This document shows positions 1 through 8,379 of a stretch of 64,000 bases of DNA, in pieces. Made by a program: the position numbers and the translations under genes. The notes under the pieces are model-generated. The model did not search any database. It worked only from the letters and a program-made list of their open reading frames with translations, and was not told the DNA's origin. This DNA comes from Candidatus Bathyarchaeota archaeon (GTDB lineage: Archaea > Thermoproteota > Bathyarchaeia > Bathyarchaeales > SOJC01). The number at the start of each line of letters is the position of its first letter. The stretch's first letter is position 1. The stretch lies in NCBI GenBank assembly GCA_023131225.1, contig JAGLZW010000020.1, positions 33,492 through 97,491 of the forward strand, read 5' to 3'.

Positions 1-379
1 TAGCCTCGAAGACGTATCCAGAGGGGTTTTCCAGTTCTCGGAGCTTCTTGTCTGCCGTTGCCTTTGGGTATTTGAATGTACCTTTGGCTATTCCGCCGTA
101 CGTTGGGTTTTCCTTTGACACCTTAGCTAGCTTGAATAGTTGTTCTATGGTTTTGTCTGTGTTTTGGAAGTTTCGTATTTGGGTCGCGACTAATCGTTTG
201 TTCCATGCTAGTGCAACGTCTGTTACATAGTCGTTCCACGCCACTGTGATGTCTATTTGGTTGTTGCTGAACCGTGTTTGTCTGTACAGTCCAAAGGTTG
301 TTTTGGCGAGAACTTCATCTGCGCCTAGAGTTTTACCTTTCTTTATTATGGCTTCTGTTTTCGCTAAGACTTCACTCAT
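1..379 (-). CDS. TldE/PmbA-type metalloprotease subunit, N-terminal part (runs off window)
   Basis: The reverse frame stays open from an ATG at 379 to the window edge, about 126 residues. The peptide starts MSEVLAKTEAIIKKGKTLGA and looks like the N-terminal domain of PmbA/TldE. That is the non-zinc partner of TldD in the two-subunit protease that degrades peptides and matures modified peptides. Its ATG overlaps the TGA of the upstream gene (376-379), the usual translational coupling of a tldD-tldE operon. The family assignment rests mainly on this context plus moderate sequence resemblance. The C-terminal domain lies outside the window. Confidence 0.8.
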   Translation of the reverse strand, partial: MSEVLAKTEAIIKKGKTLGADEVLAKTTFGLYRQTRFSNNQIDITVAWNDYVTDVALAWNKRLVATQIRNFQNTDKTIEQLFKLAKVSKENPTYGGIAKGTFKYPKATADKKLRELENPSGYVFEA

Positions 380-1806
380 TTTACGTACACCTCTCCTAAA
401 CGAATAACTGAACCGCCTGTATAGACAGGAATTCCCTGCGCCGGGTCGCCTTTACCACATGTTGCCGCTTCAAATTCAACTTTTTTAGATATAGCGTCAA
501 CACTGCTCCACCAAGTCTTGGTAGAGGTTTCGATAACAGGTCTTGCAACCGGATGTTTCAGTTCTCCGTTTTCTATTAGGTAAGCCTCTCTGCCTACATA
601 GCGTTGATTGAAACGTCTATCGTCTATGTTCCATTCTGTGAAGGATTTCATGTAGATTCCATGTTTTACATCTTCGATAATTTCTTCTTCTGTCCAGTCG
701 CCAGGCAGCAAGAAGGTGTTCGCCATTCGCACAATGGCTTCTCTAGAATAACTATTTGCCCTAGAAGAACCGTTACTTCTCGTGCCAAGTTTGGCTGCAG
801 TTTCTCTGTTCTGTAGGAACTCGTTTATTATGCCATCTTTATACAGGTATCTTCGTCTTGCTTTGATTCCTTCGTCATCATACTCATAATAACCATAACT
901 GTTTGTCACAGTTGGGTCATCTACTATGGTCACTATATCGTTGCCAATTCTAGTCCCTATCCAGTATGGACCTCCAAGATATATGAAGGAACGCCCTGCC
1001 TGGCTCATTTCTCGTCCAAGTATGCGATCTGCTTCAATTGGGTGCCCACAAGACTCGTGGGAGGCAATGCCTGTAACTTCTCTTCCGCAAACTAAATCCA
1101 TCTTTCCAGATTTGACAGCTTTTCCTTCTTTGATTAACTTTTGCAGCACCTTCGCTTCATAGAGCAGTGCCTCAGCCATCTTCCACTCGCCGAAAGATTC
1201 CCATCCTCCGCTGCGTCCAAATTGCTTGTAAGCTTGTTCTGGCTTGCCATTTTCAACTACGGTTATGAAGGCGAAGGCTGCTATTTGTGGCACGAAGGAC
1301 GAAATTGCTGAACCTTCAGAGTTCACAAAGTATTTTTCTATGAGGTTTATTGAGCAAGCCATCATTCTTCCAGGAATTTTAATTTTTTGAGACGCAAGGG
1401 TTTTGTCGACTTCCATCAACTCGTCTATCTTCTTTTCCGGCGGAATATCTTCAATCTTTTCTTTCTGTTCAACGCTCCATTTCGTTTTGACGCCTTTTTC
1501 GTCTGCAAAGGTAATCTTGTCTTTGCGCCTTGCCATCGTGGCAAACCTGTACGCCGTCTCCACGACTGTTTTTGCTTCATCTTTTGTCCATTTGTTAGTT
1601 GACGCAAAACCAAGTCCGCCGTTGGCAAGTATTCTTACACAGAACCCGCTGTCGATAGTTGAGACAAAAGCGTCTAGAGCACCGTTTTTAATCACCAGTT
1701 CTTCGTGTTTTGTGCTGTGGGCTCTTGCTTCTGCGTACTCGACTTTCTTGCTTCGGGCATAATCCAATGCATAGTCCACTATGTCCTTATCCAAACGTGT
1801 TTTCAC
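376..1806 (-). CDS. tldD: TldD-type zinc metalloprotease
   Basis: The product has 476 residues, the usual TldD length. The family HExxxH zinc site is visible as HESCGHPIEAD (H250, E251, H255), followed by the conserved ADRILGREMSQAG stretch. A glycine-rich C-terminus ends TGGSVIRLGEVYVK. TldD is the catalytic zinc subunit that works with TldE inside a cytosolic heterodimer. The next gene (1-379) is that partner and overlaps by 4 nt. No signal peptide or membrane segment is seen. Start: ATG at 1806. A spacer of about 160 bases separates it from the divergent exported-protein gene, so both promoters probably lie there. Confidence 0.93.
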   Translation of the reverse strand: MKTRLDKDIVDYALDYARSKKVEYAEARAHSTKHEELVIKNGALDAFVSTIDSGFCVRILANGGLGFASTNKWTKDEAKTVVETAYRFATMARRKDKITFADEKGVKTKWSVEQKEKIEDIPPEKKIDELMEVDKTLASQKIKIPGRMMACSINLIEKYFVNSEGSAISSFVPQIAAFAFITVVENGKPEQAYKQFGRSGGWESFGEWKMAEALLYEAKVLQKLIKEGKAVKSGKMDLVCGREVTGIASHESCGHPIEADRILGREMSQAGRSFIYLGGPYWIGTRIGNDIVTIVDDPTVTNSYGYYEYDDEGIKARRRYLYKDGIINEFLQNRETAAKLGTRSNGSSRANSYSREAIVRMANTFLLPGDWTEEEIIEDVKHGIYMKSFTEWNIDDRRFNQRYVGREAYLIENGELKHPVARPVIETSTKTWWSSVDAISKKVEFEAATCGKGDPAQGIPVYTGGSVIRLGEVYVK

Positions 1807-1968
1807 CTATGCTTAATCTAGCTAATGTACGAGGGTAAATATGTTTCCAAAAGAAATCTTCAACTTGCGATTCGATTCTAATTCAGAATCCTTACCGCTT
1901 CTTCATAACGATTATTGCCCTCATAAAATAACTTAGATACAAAGCTTCACTGTGCGAAGGAACAACCA

Positions 1969-3591
1969 TTGTCCATGAAGTTAGCTAAAACGCTGATGTT
2001 CTTGCCCTTGCTAGCATGTATCTTAGCCTCTTCGCTCACCATCATCGCCTCAGGTCTTATCTATGAGAAGGATTGGACCTTTAACTACATCAACGAGCCA
2101 CCTTACGGCAACTGGACTTTTGCGCGCAGACCAGCCAGCCCTATGAAGATTAATGCATCTCAGATTCAAATTGGCGCCAATTGGACATACGTCTACGCCT
2201 TAGCCGCAAATCACACTTATCACGTCTATTGCTATGGAGATTGGATAAATGACGGGGCTACACCAGAAACCGACTACGACATATACGTCTATAACCCCCA
2301 AGGAGAACTAGAGGGCTATCACACTGAGGCCGCAGGGCTTCCTGAGCACTTAGGAACCACCGTAGACTATCCTTTTTTCACGCCGAAGTATTCGGGCAAC
2401 TACAGCTTCGTCATCCGAAACGATCCCAGAGAAAGCCAAGCTGCAGACGCCGCCACGCTCATGGTGATTGAGCATGTTAAACCAAATATGTGGCACAGCC
2501 GTTTCATCGAAGGAAAACAGGGAAACATGTCTGTGGAAAACACTAGTTGGGCATATGAGTTCACTGCCAGCAGCGAACGCATTGAAATTCAAGTTGAAGT
2601 ACCTGACACTTTGGATATGTACGAGGCAAGGCTGTATTTTATGGCAAACCCTGCAAACAATATGGGCGAACGGTTGAATGATGTTCCTTTGGCTTGGGAG
2701 CCGGGACTCTATGGCGAAATAAGTGGTTTTTTTGGCGGTTACAACCTGGACAGTGAAGGTCCTAGAGGTGAAGCTTATGCGAGCTGCGAGTATTTTGGGC
2801 AAGACATGTTAATCAACTACACAGCGCCGTACAAGGAAGAAAGTCTCTATCATCTTGTTTTGATTGGCGAGCTTGGCTCAGGAAACGTAAGCTTTAGAGT
2901 TAAAACAAACTTTGGGGATTCGGTGTTACAACTGGCAACTCCCATTCAGAAAGTCTATCCCAACAACGAAACCGTTATCACCGCAGTTTCAAACAACTCG
3001 AACATTCAGCAAGCTTTCCTCTACTATTCCATCAACAACTGGAACACCTCCAGTGTTACAGAGATATTGGTAAGCAACCGCACTTGCAACGGAACAATTT
3101 CTGGACAAGAAGCTGGCATAACGGTGGATTACCGTGTGGAAGCCTTTGATTTCCTCGATAACATGATGAATCTTAGCGGCAGCTACACAGTAAAGCACCC
3201 AACTCATGTGAACTTCACTTTAAGCAGTGAAGCCGTAACGCTTGGAGAAAACGTGTCAATAAGCGGCTTCGCGCGACCCGCGCCAGAAAGTGAGGATGCA
3301 CGTGTAAAACTAGTTTTCACATCTTCAAACGGGTCAATCGTTGAGCAAATCTGCTACGTGCAAACAGACGGAAACTTTTCAGCAGGCTTTAAACCACCGT
3401 TTCTTGGCCCTTGGAGTGTACGAGCACAGTTCGTGGAAGACGATGTGCGATATGAATCCTTCAGCGATACCTTCCAGTTTGTTGTCGTAGAACCTTCTTT
3501 TATGGTCAAGTATTCGATGTATATTTATGCTGGTGTCGGTGCAGCGTTTACGGTAGCAATTATTGCGGTTATGATTCGAAGAAGACAGTAG
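1969..3591 (+). CDS. exported, C-terminally membrane-anchored protein of unknown function
   Basis: This 540-residue protein has a hydrophobic N-terminal export signal (about residues 8-30) and a single C-terminal transmembrane segment (about 515-535) followed by RRRQ. It should therefore sit outside the membrane with a short basic tail inside. The ectodomain is rich in beta strands and N-x-S/T glycosylation sequons. An early part around residues 50-155 resembles bacterial pre-peptidase/PPC beta-sandwiches, and a later part (about 410-505) resembles an Ig-like/FN3 fold. No catalytic motif is recognised. TTG at 1969 is preferred over ATG at 1975 because GAAGG (1956-1960) is spaced 8 nt from it. 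A surface-layer or adhesion role is only inferred. Confidence 0.8.
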   Translation: MSMKLAKTLMFLPLLACILASSLTIIASGLIYEKDWTFNYINEPPYGNWTFARRPASPMKINASQIQIGANWTYVYALAANHTYHVYCYGDWINDGATPETDYDIYVYNPQGELEGYHTEAAGLPEHLGTTVDYPFFTPKYSGNYSFVIRNDPRESQAADAATLMVIEHVKPNMWHSRFIEGKQGNMSVENTSWAYEFTASSERIEIQVEVPDTLDMYEARLYFMANPANNMGERLNDVPLAWEPGLYGEISGFFGGYNLDSEGPRGEAYASCEYFGQDMLINYTAPYKEESLYHLVLIGELGSGNVSFRVKTNFGDSVLQLATPIQKVYPNNETVITAVSNNSNIQQAFLYYSINNWNTSSVTEILVSNRTCNGTISGQEAGITVDYRVEAFDFLDNMMNLSGSYTVKHPTHVNFTLSSEAVTLGENVSISGFARPAPESEDARVKLVFTSSNGSIVEQICYVQTDGNFSAGFKPPFLGPWSVRAQFVEDDVRYESFSDTFQFVVVEPSFMVKYSMYIYAGVGAAFTVAIIAVMIRRRQ

Positions 3592-3681
3592 CACGCAACT
3601 ATTCTGCATAGGTTTTTAGCTATTCAGATAAATCTTTAAGCTAGACAGTGGACACAAACAAAACACCTAGGAGACACGAGA

Positions 3682-4830
3682 ATGGCTAAACAACTCTCTC
3701 CAGGCATGCATTTCATGCAAGGAAACAAAGCCTTAGCCGAAGCTGCAATCATTGCTGGATGCAGATTTTTTGCTGGCTACCCGATTACTCCCGCCAGTGA
3801 AATCGCTGAGCACATGGCAAAACGTCTTCCACAAGTTGATGGAATCATGATTCAAATGGAAGATGAAATAGCTTCGATGGCGGCTTTGATTGGAGCAAGC
3901 TGGACAGGCGCCAAGGTGATGACCGCAACTTCTGGTCCTGGCTTCAGCCTCATGCAAGAAAACATTGGATATGCTTTCATGACTGAAACTCCATGCGTTA
4001 TAGCTGATATCCAAAGAGCCGGACCAAGCACGGGACAGGCTACGAAGTGTGGTCAGGGCGATGTTATGCAGGCTCGCTGGGGCACCCATGGGGATTATGC
4101 ATCAATAGTGTTATCTCCGAATTCGGTGCAGGAAATGTTTGACCTAACCGTTCGTGCTTTTAATCTGGCTGAGAAATATCGCGCACCCGTTATTTTACTT
4201 GGTGACGAAATTGTAGCTCACATGAGAGAGCAAATGTTTGTACCACCTCTAGAAGAAATAGAGATCATTGACAGACGGAAGCCGAAACCTGGAGACGAGT
4301 CATTCTTTGGTGGTGAGGAGGTGCCACCTATGCCGTCCGTAGGTGAAGGCCACGACGTTGCTGTGACGGGTTCAACTCACGACGAGTTTGGAATGCGTTT
4401 CACAGCCGACCCGGAAGTTCACCGCCGTCTTGTAACGCGGCTTGTCGGAAAAATCAGGAATAATGCTGAATCATTAACGGATTTCGAAGCCTTTAATATG
4501 GATAGCTGCGAGGTTGGCATTGTCACTTTTGGAAGTACTTCTCGTGCAGTTTATAAGGCAGTAGAAATGGCCACAGAGAGCGGGATTAAAGCTGGTTTTA
4601 TTAGGTTGAAGACGATTTGGCCTTTTCCTGAAAAACCCATCCAAATGATGGCGCAGAAAGCTGAGACAATTATTGTACCTGAGATGAACTTGCAGCAGAT
4701 TTTCTTTGAGGTGCAGAGAGTTGTTTGTGGTGCTGCAGAAGTTGTTTCTGTTAACAAGATTGGTGGCGGAGAAATGTTGACGCCTGAGGAACTTTTTTAT
4801 GAAATCAAAAGGAGCGTCGAGAAACAATGA
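3682..4830 (+). CDS. korA: 2-oxoacid:ferredoxin oxidoreductase, alpha subunit (KorA type)
   Basis: The 382 residues begin with the family N-terminus (GNKALAEAAIIAGCRFFAGY, then PITPASEIAEHM) and contain MEDEIASMAALIGASW and ATSGPGFSLMQENIGYA. These are the pyrimidine-domain signatures of the alpha subunit. A long inserted loop with PPMPSVGEGHDVAVTGSTHDE-like sequence is characteristic of the 2-oxoglutarate (Kor) branch rather than pyruvate or VOR enzymes. The enzyme converts 2-oxoglutarate, CoA and oxidised ferredoxin to succinyl-CoA and CO2, or runs in reverse. An operon follows: a 4-nt ATGA overlap with korB, then korC. No separate 4Fe-4S ferredoxin subunit (KorD) lies next to it. Substrate is inferred from family resemblance. 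Confidence 0.9.
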   Translation: MAKQLSPGMHFMQGNKALAEAAIIAGCRFFAGYPITPASEIAEHMAKRLPQVDGIMIQMEDEIASMAALIGASWTGAKVMTATSGPGFSLMQENIGYAFMTETPCVIADIQRAGPSTGQATKCGQGDVMQARWGTHGDYASIVLSPNSVQEMFDLTVRAFNLAEKYRAPVILLGDEIVAHMREQMFVPPLEEIEIIDRRKPKPGDESFFGGEEVPPMPSVGEGHDVAVTGSTHDEFGMRFTADPEVHRRLVTRLVGKIRNNAESLTDFEAFNMDSCEVGIVTFGSTSRAVYKAVEMATESGIKAGFIRLKTIWPFPEKPIQMMAQKAETIIVPEMNLQQIFFEVQRVVCGAAEVVSVNKIGGGEMLTPEELFYEIKRSVEKQ

Positions 4831-5648
4831 GCGAAGCTTTTTCCAGCAAAAATTATCTTCGAGATATACGATTCCCCTTCTGTGAAGGATGCGGCGGCAC
4901 CACCGTGGCTACTTGCTTTCTCAGGGCTGTTCACGAGCTTGGTCACCGAGATCTCCAAGGATTCGTCTTCTGCAGCGGCATCGGCTGTTCTTCGTGGATT
5001 CCATCACCACACTTTAAGGCAGATTCTATCCATACTACACATGGGCGAAGCATTCCAGTCGCGACCGGCATCAAGCTTATGCGACCTGACTTGGATGTGG
5101 TTGTTTTTGGCGGCGACGGTGACATTGTCGGAATAGGGCTAAGCCATTTGATCCACGCGGCGAGAAGAAACCTTGACATTACCGTGATTATGGTGAACAA
5201 CATGATTTATGGCATGACTGGTGGGCAAGTGGCTGCAACAACTCCTTTGAAGACGAAAACCACTACTACTCCTTACGGCGGCTTTGAACGCCCCTTAGAC
5301 GCCGTTCACCTCGTCGTCTCTGCGGGAGCATGTTATGCTGCAAGGTCGACCACAGCGCACGTAAATCAGCTAAAAGAAGTCATTAAGAAGGCGTTGACTA
5401 CGAAAGGTTTCAGCTTCGTTGAAGCAATAAGTCAGTGCCCAACGGCTTATGGTCGCCGCGTTGGTTTCAAGAACGCTGGAGAGATGCTTCTTTGGTTAAA
5501 GAAGCAAAGCATAACGGTTGAGGAGGCAGAGAAGCTGACTGAAAAGGAACTAGAAGAGAAGATAGTTGTCGGCGAATTCGCTTCCAGAAGGCATCCATCT
5601 TTAACTGAAAACATCCGAGCAATGTCAAAGGAGGCAAAGAGGCGATGA
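4827..5648 (+). CDS. korB: 2-oxoacid:ferredoxin oxidoreductase, beta subunit (KorB type)
   Basis: This is the thiamine-diphosphate and 4Fe-4S subunit, 273 residues. The cluster cysteines are visible in FCEGCGG, FVFCSGIGCSS and ISQCPTAYGRR. The ThDP/Mg motif is GDGDIVGIGLSHLIHAARRN followed by MVNNMIYGMTGGQ. The CPTAYGRR ending is typical of the 2-oxoglutarate branch. It overlaps korA and korC by 4 nt on each side, so the three subunits are translationally coupled. It acts in the cytosol, passing electrons to ferredoxin. Confidence 0.92.
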   Translation: MSEAFSSKNYLRDIRFPFCEGCGGTTVATCFLRAVHELGHRDLQGFVFCSGIGCSSWIPSPHFKADSIHTTHGRSIPVATGIKLMRPDLDVVVFGGDGDIVGIGLSHLIHAARRNLDITVIMVNNMIYGMTGGQVAATTPLKTKTTTTPYGGFERPLDAVHLVVSAGACYAARSTTAHVNQLKEVIKKALTTKGFSFVEAISQCPTAYGRRVGFKNAGEMLLWLKKQSITVEEAEKLTEKELEEKIVVGEFASRRHPSLTENIRAMSKEAKRR

Positions 5649-6169
5649 CTAGTGTTGAAGTGCGAATCTGCGGACTTGGAGGACAAGGAGTCGTCCTTGC
5701 AGGCCAAATACTTGGGCGTGCTGCAGTCTACGACGGAAAAAACGTGGTGCAAACCCAGAGCTACGGAGCAGAAGCCAGAGGAAGCGCCGCAAAAAGCGAA
5801 GTAATAATCTCAGACCAGAAAATAGGCTATCCGATGGTGAGAAAATGTGACATCCTCGTGGCAATGAGCCAGAGCGCCATAAATGCACACATTAAAGACT
5901 TGAAAGAAAACGCCACCTTGCTAGTCGATAAAGATTTAGTGAAGCAAATCCCAGAAATCAAAGCCAAAGTCTACAACCTGCCAACAACCAAAGTTGCTGA
6001 AACACAATTAAGATCTAAGATGTACGCAAATGTCGTAATGCTCGGCGCATTAACAGAAATCACTAAAATCGTAAGTAAAGAAGCTATGAAAAAAGCCATC
6101 ACAACCAGCGTCAGAGCAGACACTATAAAAACAAATCTATGCGCCTTCGAAGAAGGCATCAACCTATAA
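5645..6169 (+). CDS. korC: 2-oxoacid:ferredoxin oxidoreductase, gamma subunit (KorC type)
   Basis: The 174 residues open with the gamma-subunit signature EVRICGLGGQGVVLAGQILG and continue with TQSYGAEARGSAAKSEVIIS, a near-invariant stretch that binds at the CoA end of the active site. Length is normal for KorC. It is the last gene of korABC: its ATG overlaps the korB stop. A hairpin-rich spacer follows with no further gene on this strand. Confidence 0.9.
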   Translation: MTSVEVRICGLGGQGVVLAGQILGRAAVYDGKNVVQTQSYGAEARGSAAKSEVIISDQKIGYPMVRKCDILVAMSQSAINAHIKDLKENATLLVDKDLVKQIPEIKAKVYNLPTTKVAETQLRSKMYANVVMLGALTEITKIVSKEAMKKAITTSVRADTIKTNLCAFEEGINL

Positions 6170-6467
6170 AATGCACATGTCACGCCGCCTAAGAAAACAA
6201 CCCATATTTGAGGTTTATAGGGAACCTATTTGATTCCCAAATAAAACCTAGAGAGGTTTAGCCACAAACGCATACACCGAAACCCACAATCATATTTGGA
6301 GCCCTTCTGGAAGGGTGTAAACCAATCCTCTTTTTTCAAAAGAGTCGTCCAGCTTGGACACTGACCCCAGTGGAGATGTCTCCCGCAAATTCCCTCTTTT
6401 TTGGCACATTCGCTGAAATGTTTCCTAACATGGAGCGGACGCACGAGCTAACCCTGAGTGGTTTTGG
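6170..6467. repeat. hairpin-rich spacer with a tRNA-3'-like motif (copy A)
   Basis: This 298-base spacer between convergent genes has no convincing ORF. It is crowded with short perfect inverted repeats: GGGAA/TTCCC (6220-6238), AAACCT/AGGTTT (6244-6259), CCCTTC/GAAGGG (6302-6315), CTCTTTT/AAAAGAG (6328-6344), GTCCA/TGGAC (6347-6359), GGAGA/TCTCC (6372-6383), and the overlapping ACATT/AATGT and ATGTT/AACAT (6406-6431). The stretch 6350-6402 resembles two elements at 8286-8340 and 11136-11220: a GGAGAT(A/G)TC(A/T)CCC core, GCAAATTCC, and a CTCTTTTTT end. It may only be a bidirectional terminator zone, but a structured RNA or decayed mobile-element end is possible. Confidence 0.4.
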
Positions 6468-7541
6468 CTACCAACTTTCGCCGTAGTTTCCTGCTGCAGT
6501 TACTATGTCGTAGATGTCGATGTAACCGTCGTCGTCTATGTCGTTGTTTGGATCGTATCGTTGATCTTGGATTGTTACGCCGTAGACGCCAGCCATGCGA
6601 ACTATGTCAAATATGTCAACGTCACGGTCTCCGTCAACATCTCCTGGTAGAGTAACAAATATTGCGCCATTGGTTATTGAGTTGTCAGCTGTTTCGATAT
6701 CAGTGGTGGATTCCACTATTGCATGAACTACCCAATTTCCTTTAACAAGACCCGAAGTGTCTAGTGGTACTGTAAATGCTTCAACGCTTCCTTGAGACAA
6801 GGTGAATCCATGTAGTGTGTTAACTCGTGTATAGTTCGCATAAACTGCTATGTCGAATGTCTCGAGGTATTCGCCTTGATTTTCAACGACTACGATCACA
6901 TCAGTACTGTATCCCTGACCAACTACAGGAAACGGCAAGCAACCATTCTTTGATGTTGAAACCTCCAGTACTGCTAAATCATGATTTTCCACATTCCACC
7001 CTAACAATCTCACCACAGCATCTTCACAAACGCAATCAATGTAAACAAGATCGCAAATCTCAAAATGAACATTAACGTCAACAAAAGTCTGCGGATGACC
7101 CACCATCACAAAGGTCATGACGAAAACTGTTCCATTACCATTGAAAGATGGTCCAAGTGTACCATAAGTCACATGGTAGGTTCCACTAGTTACAGTATCT
7201 GCCAGTTTAATTTCGGGTACATGAAGAACACCACCATAAGGACTTGGGGGAATGGGTGTTGGGTAATCTTCCACTGGAACGGTCACCGTGTGATTTTCAT
7301 GGAAAAGATGGTTTGCATTCCAGCTGATTTCTATATCCAAACCCGATAGATTGTAAGCATTCTCAACTATACAGGCAATAGTGACCTCCTCGCCAGGATG
7401 GTCAAGCACGGTGAAACTAGGAATCAAGCGTACACGAGCTGTTGGCTCCCCTACCGTGAATGTCCAAGGCACAAAGGACAATAAGGAAAGGAGGAAGGTT
7501 ATGGGAACAACCAATGCATAAAAGGCTCTTTTCATCTTCAC
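6468..7541 (-). CDS. secreted cohesin-like / CARDB / dockerin protein
   Basis: The 357-residue product has an N-terminal signal peptide (about residues 3-28, MKRAFYALVVPITFLLSLLS). A cohesin-like beta domain follows (about 35-170), then a CARDB-type Ig-like domain (about 185-285). The C-terminus is a dockerin with two calcium-loop repeats, DVDGDRDVDIFDIVRMAGVY and DIDDDGYIDIYDIVTAAGNY (about 295-352). Cohesin-dockerin pairing assembles extracellular complexes. Having both modules on one chain suggests self-assembly or scaffold building on the cell surface. No enzymatic motif is seen. It stands alone. Ligand and partner are unknown. Confidence 0.85.
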   Translation of the reverse strand: MKMKRAFYALVVPITFLLSLLSFVPWTFTVGEPTARVRLIPSFTVLDHPGEEVTIACIVENAYNLSGLDIEISWNANHLFHENHTVTVPVEDYPTPIPPSPYGGVLHVPEIKLADTVTSGTYHVTYGTLGPSFNGNGTVFVMTFVMVGHPQTFVDVNVHFEICDLVYIDCVCEDAVVRLLGWNVENHDLAVLEVSTSKNGCLPFPVVGQGYSTDVIVVVENQGEYLETFDIAVYANYTRVNTLHGFTLSQGSVEAFTVPLDTSGLVKGNWVVHAIVESTTDIETADNSITNGAIFVTLPGDVDGDRDVDIFDIVRMAGVYGVTIQDQRYDPNNDIDDDGYIDIYDIVTAAGNYGESW

Positions 7542-7691
7542 TTCTCATCACTATTCTCAGATATTTTTTGAACCGGAGAATTCGACGGTCTCCTCAATTC
7601 TTCCCATATGTATCATAGTTGAGGTTTAAAATAAAATTGTCGGTGTGCCTTCCACTTTCAAGAATCAGAACATGCGCGCGCATAACTATAT

Positions 7692-8162
7692 CTAGAGCCC
7701 TATTCCTTCTTCCGGCATCCATTCTGACCAATCTGAAAGCCATTCAGGAATCTTTGCCCTTTTCACTCGATCACACACGGGGAAGTAAGCCTTTAGATCG
7801 ACAATCGGTGTGCCATCATAGGCATCAATATCTGCAACTCTAATGATTCCTTTCATTTCGTCTACTTGGAGGATTTTGCATGTTGTCATGGCAATTGGAT
7901 TTGGACGGTATTCTGCTCGAGTTGCGAACACGCCTGTTATTTTTCCTTTAGCATAAGGAGGCTCGCACTGAAGTATGGTCCGACTCTTTTCGTTGTCATG
8001 TTTGTGCGCCCACCAAAACACCATTACGTGGCTGAAGTGATCGAGTTGCTTTAAAGCTGGTTTGAAAGGTTCAGAAATCTCTAGGTTGATGTTTTTCTCA
8101 TTTCTTCGGATATACCCGATTGGAAACATCTGAAAAGAACGTTCGCTACTTTTGCTGGTCAT
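7692..8162 (-). CDS. TrmO/TsaA-like SAM-dependent tRNA methyltransferase
   Basis: About 156 residues cover the TsaA/TrmO (VirR-like) beta-barrel fold, the family that N6-methylates t6A37 of tRNA. Family sequence includes PIGYIRRNE near the start, LDHFSHVMVFWWAHKHD, GVFATRAEYRPNPIAMTTCK and VADIDAYDGTPIVDLKAYFP. I place the start at ATG 8162, 9 nt after AAGGAG, rather than the upstream GTG at 8171. Archaeal members can be diverged in substrate, so the tRNA target is inferred from the family. Confidence 0.85.
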   Translation of the reverse strand: MTSKSSERSFQMFPIGYIRRNEKNINLEISEPFKPALKQLDHFSHVMVFWWAHKHDNEKSRTILQCEPPYAKGKITGVFATRAEYRPNPIAMTTCKILQVDEMKGIIRVADIDAYDGTPIVDLKAYFPVCDRVKRAKIPEWLSDWSEWMPEEGIGL

Positions 8163-8285
8163 GTCAATCACTCCTTTAGTTGGAATTCAGATACTAGCAC
8201 TCGAACCTTATAACTCTGCGGCTTAAGAAGCATTTTCAGAAAAAGAGAGTCAGGAAGGTAGCTGTCCAAGATGTTGAAGTGAAGT

Positions 8286-8340
8286 CGCTGGGATTTGAAC
8301 CCCCCACACACGAGAGATATCACCCAATCTCCTCTTTTTT
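8286..8340 (-). repeat. tRNA-3'-half-like repeat element (copy B)
   Basis: Read on the minus strand, this element holds a GAGAT/ATCTC hairpin with a GGGTGAT-containing loop, then a T-arm-like GGGTTCAAATCCC with a 3-bp stem and a canonical TTCAAAT loop. No 5' half of a tRNA cloverleaf pairs with it, so it is not an intact tRNA gene. It shares GAGATATCACCCAA and ATTTGAAC, at nearly the same spacing, with a copy at 11136-11220, on the other side of the helicase gene. A T-run (8335-8340, plus strand) ends it. A CGTCT/AGACG hairpin lies just beyond (8363-8375). It may be an attachment-site scar or a degenerate tRNA. Confidence 0.4.
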
Positions 8341-8379
8341 CTAGTATACCCTGTCCTACACGCGTCTCTTAGACGTTAA

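Noticed and set aside
3682..6169. Incomplete kor operon because KorD is missing
   Set aside because: Some three-subunit enzymes use a free ferredoxin or a distant gene; absence here is not evidence of a defect.
6226..6444. 72-residue minus-strand frame in the hairpin spacer
   Set aside because: Composition is not protein-like, it overlaps the inverted repeats and has no ribosome site.
8281..8375. Possible complete tRNA gene on the minus strand around the TTCAAAT loop
   Set aside because: No 7-bp acceptor stem or D-arm can be built with the T-arm-like part; only a 3-bp T stem forms. Kept as a repeat/remnant only.
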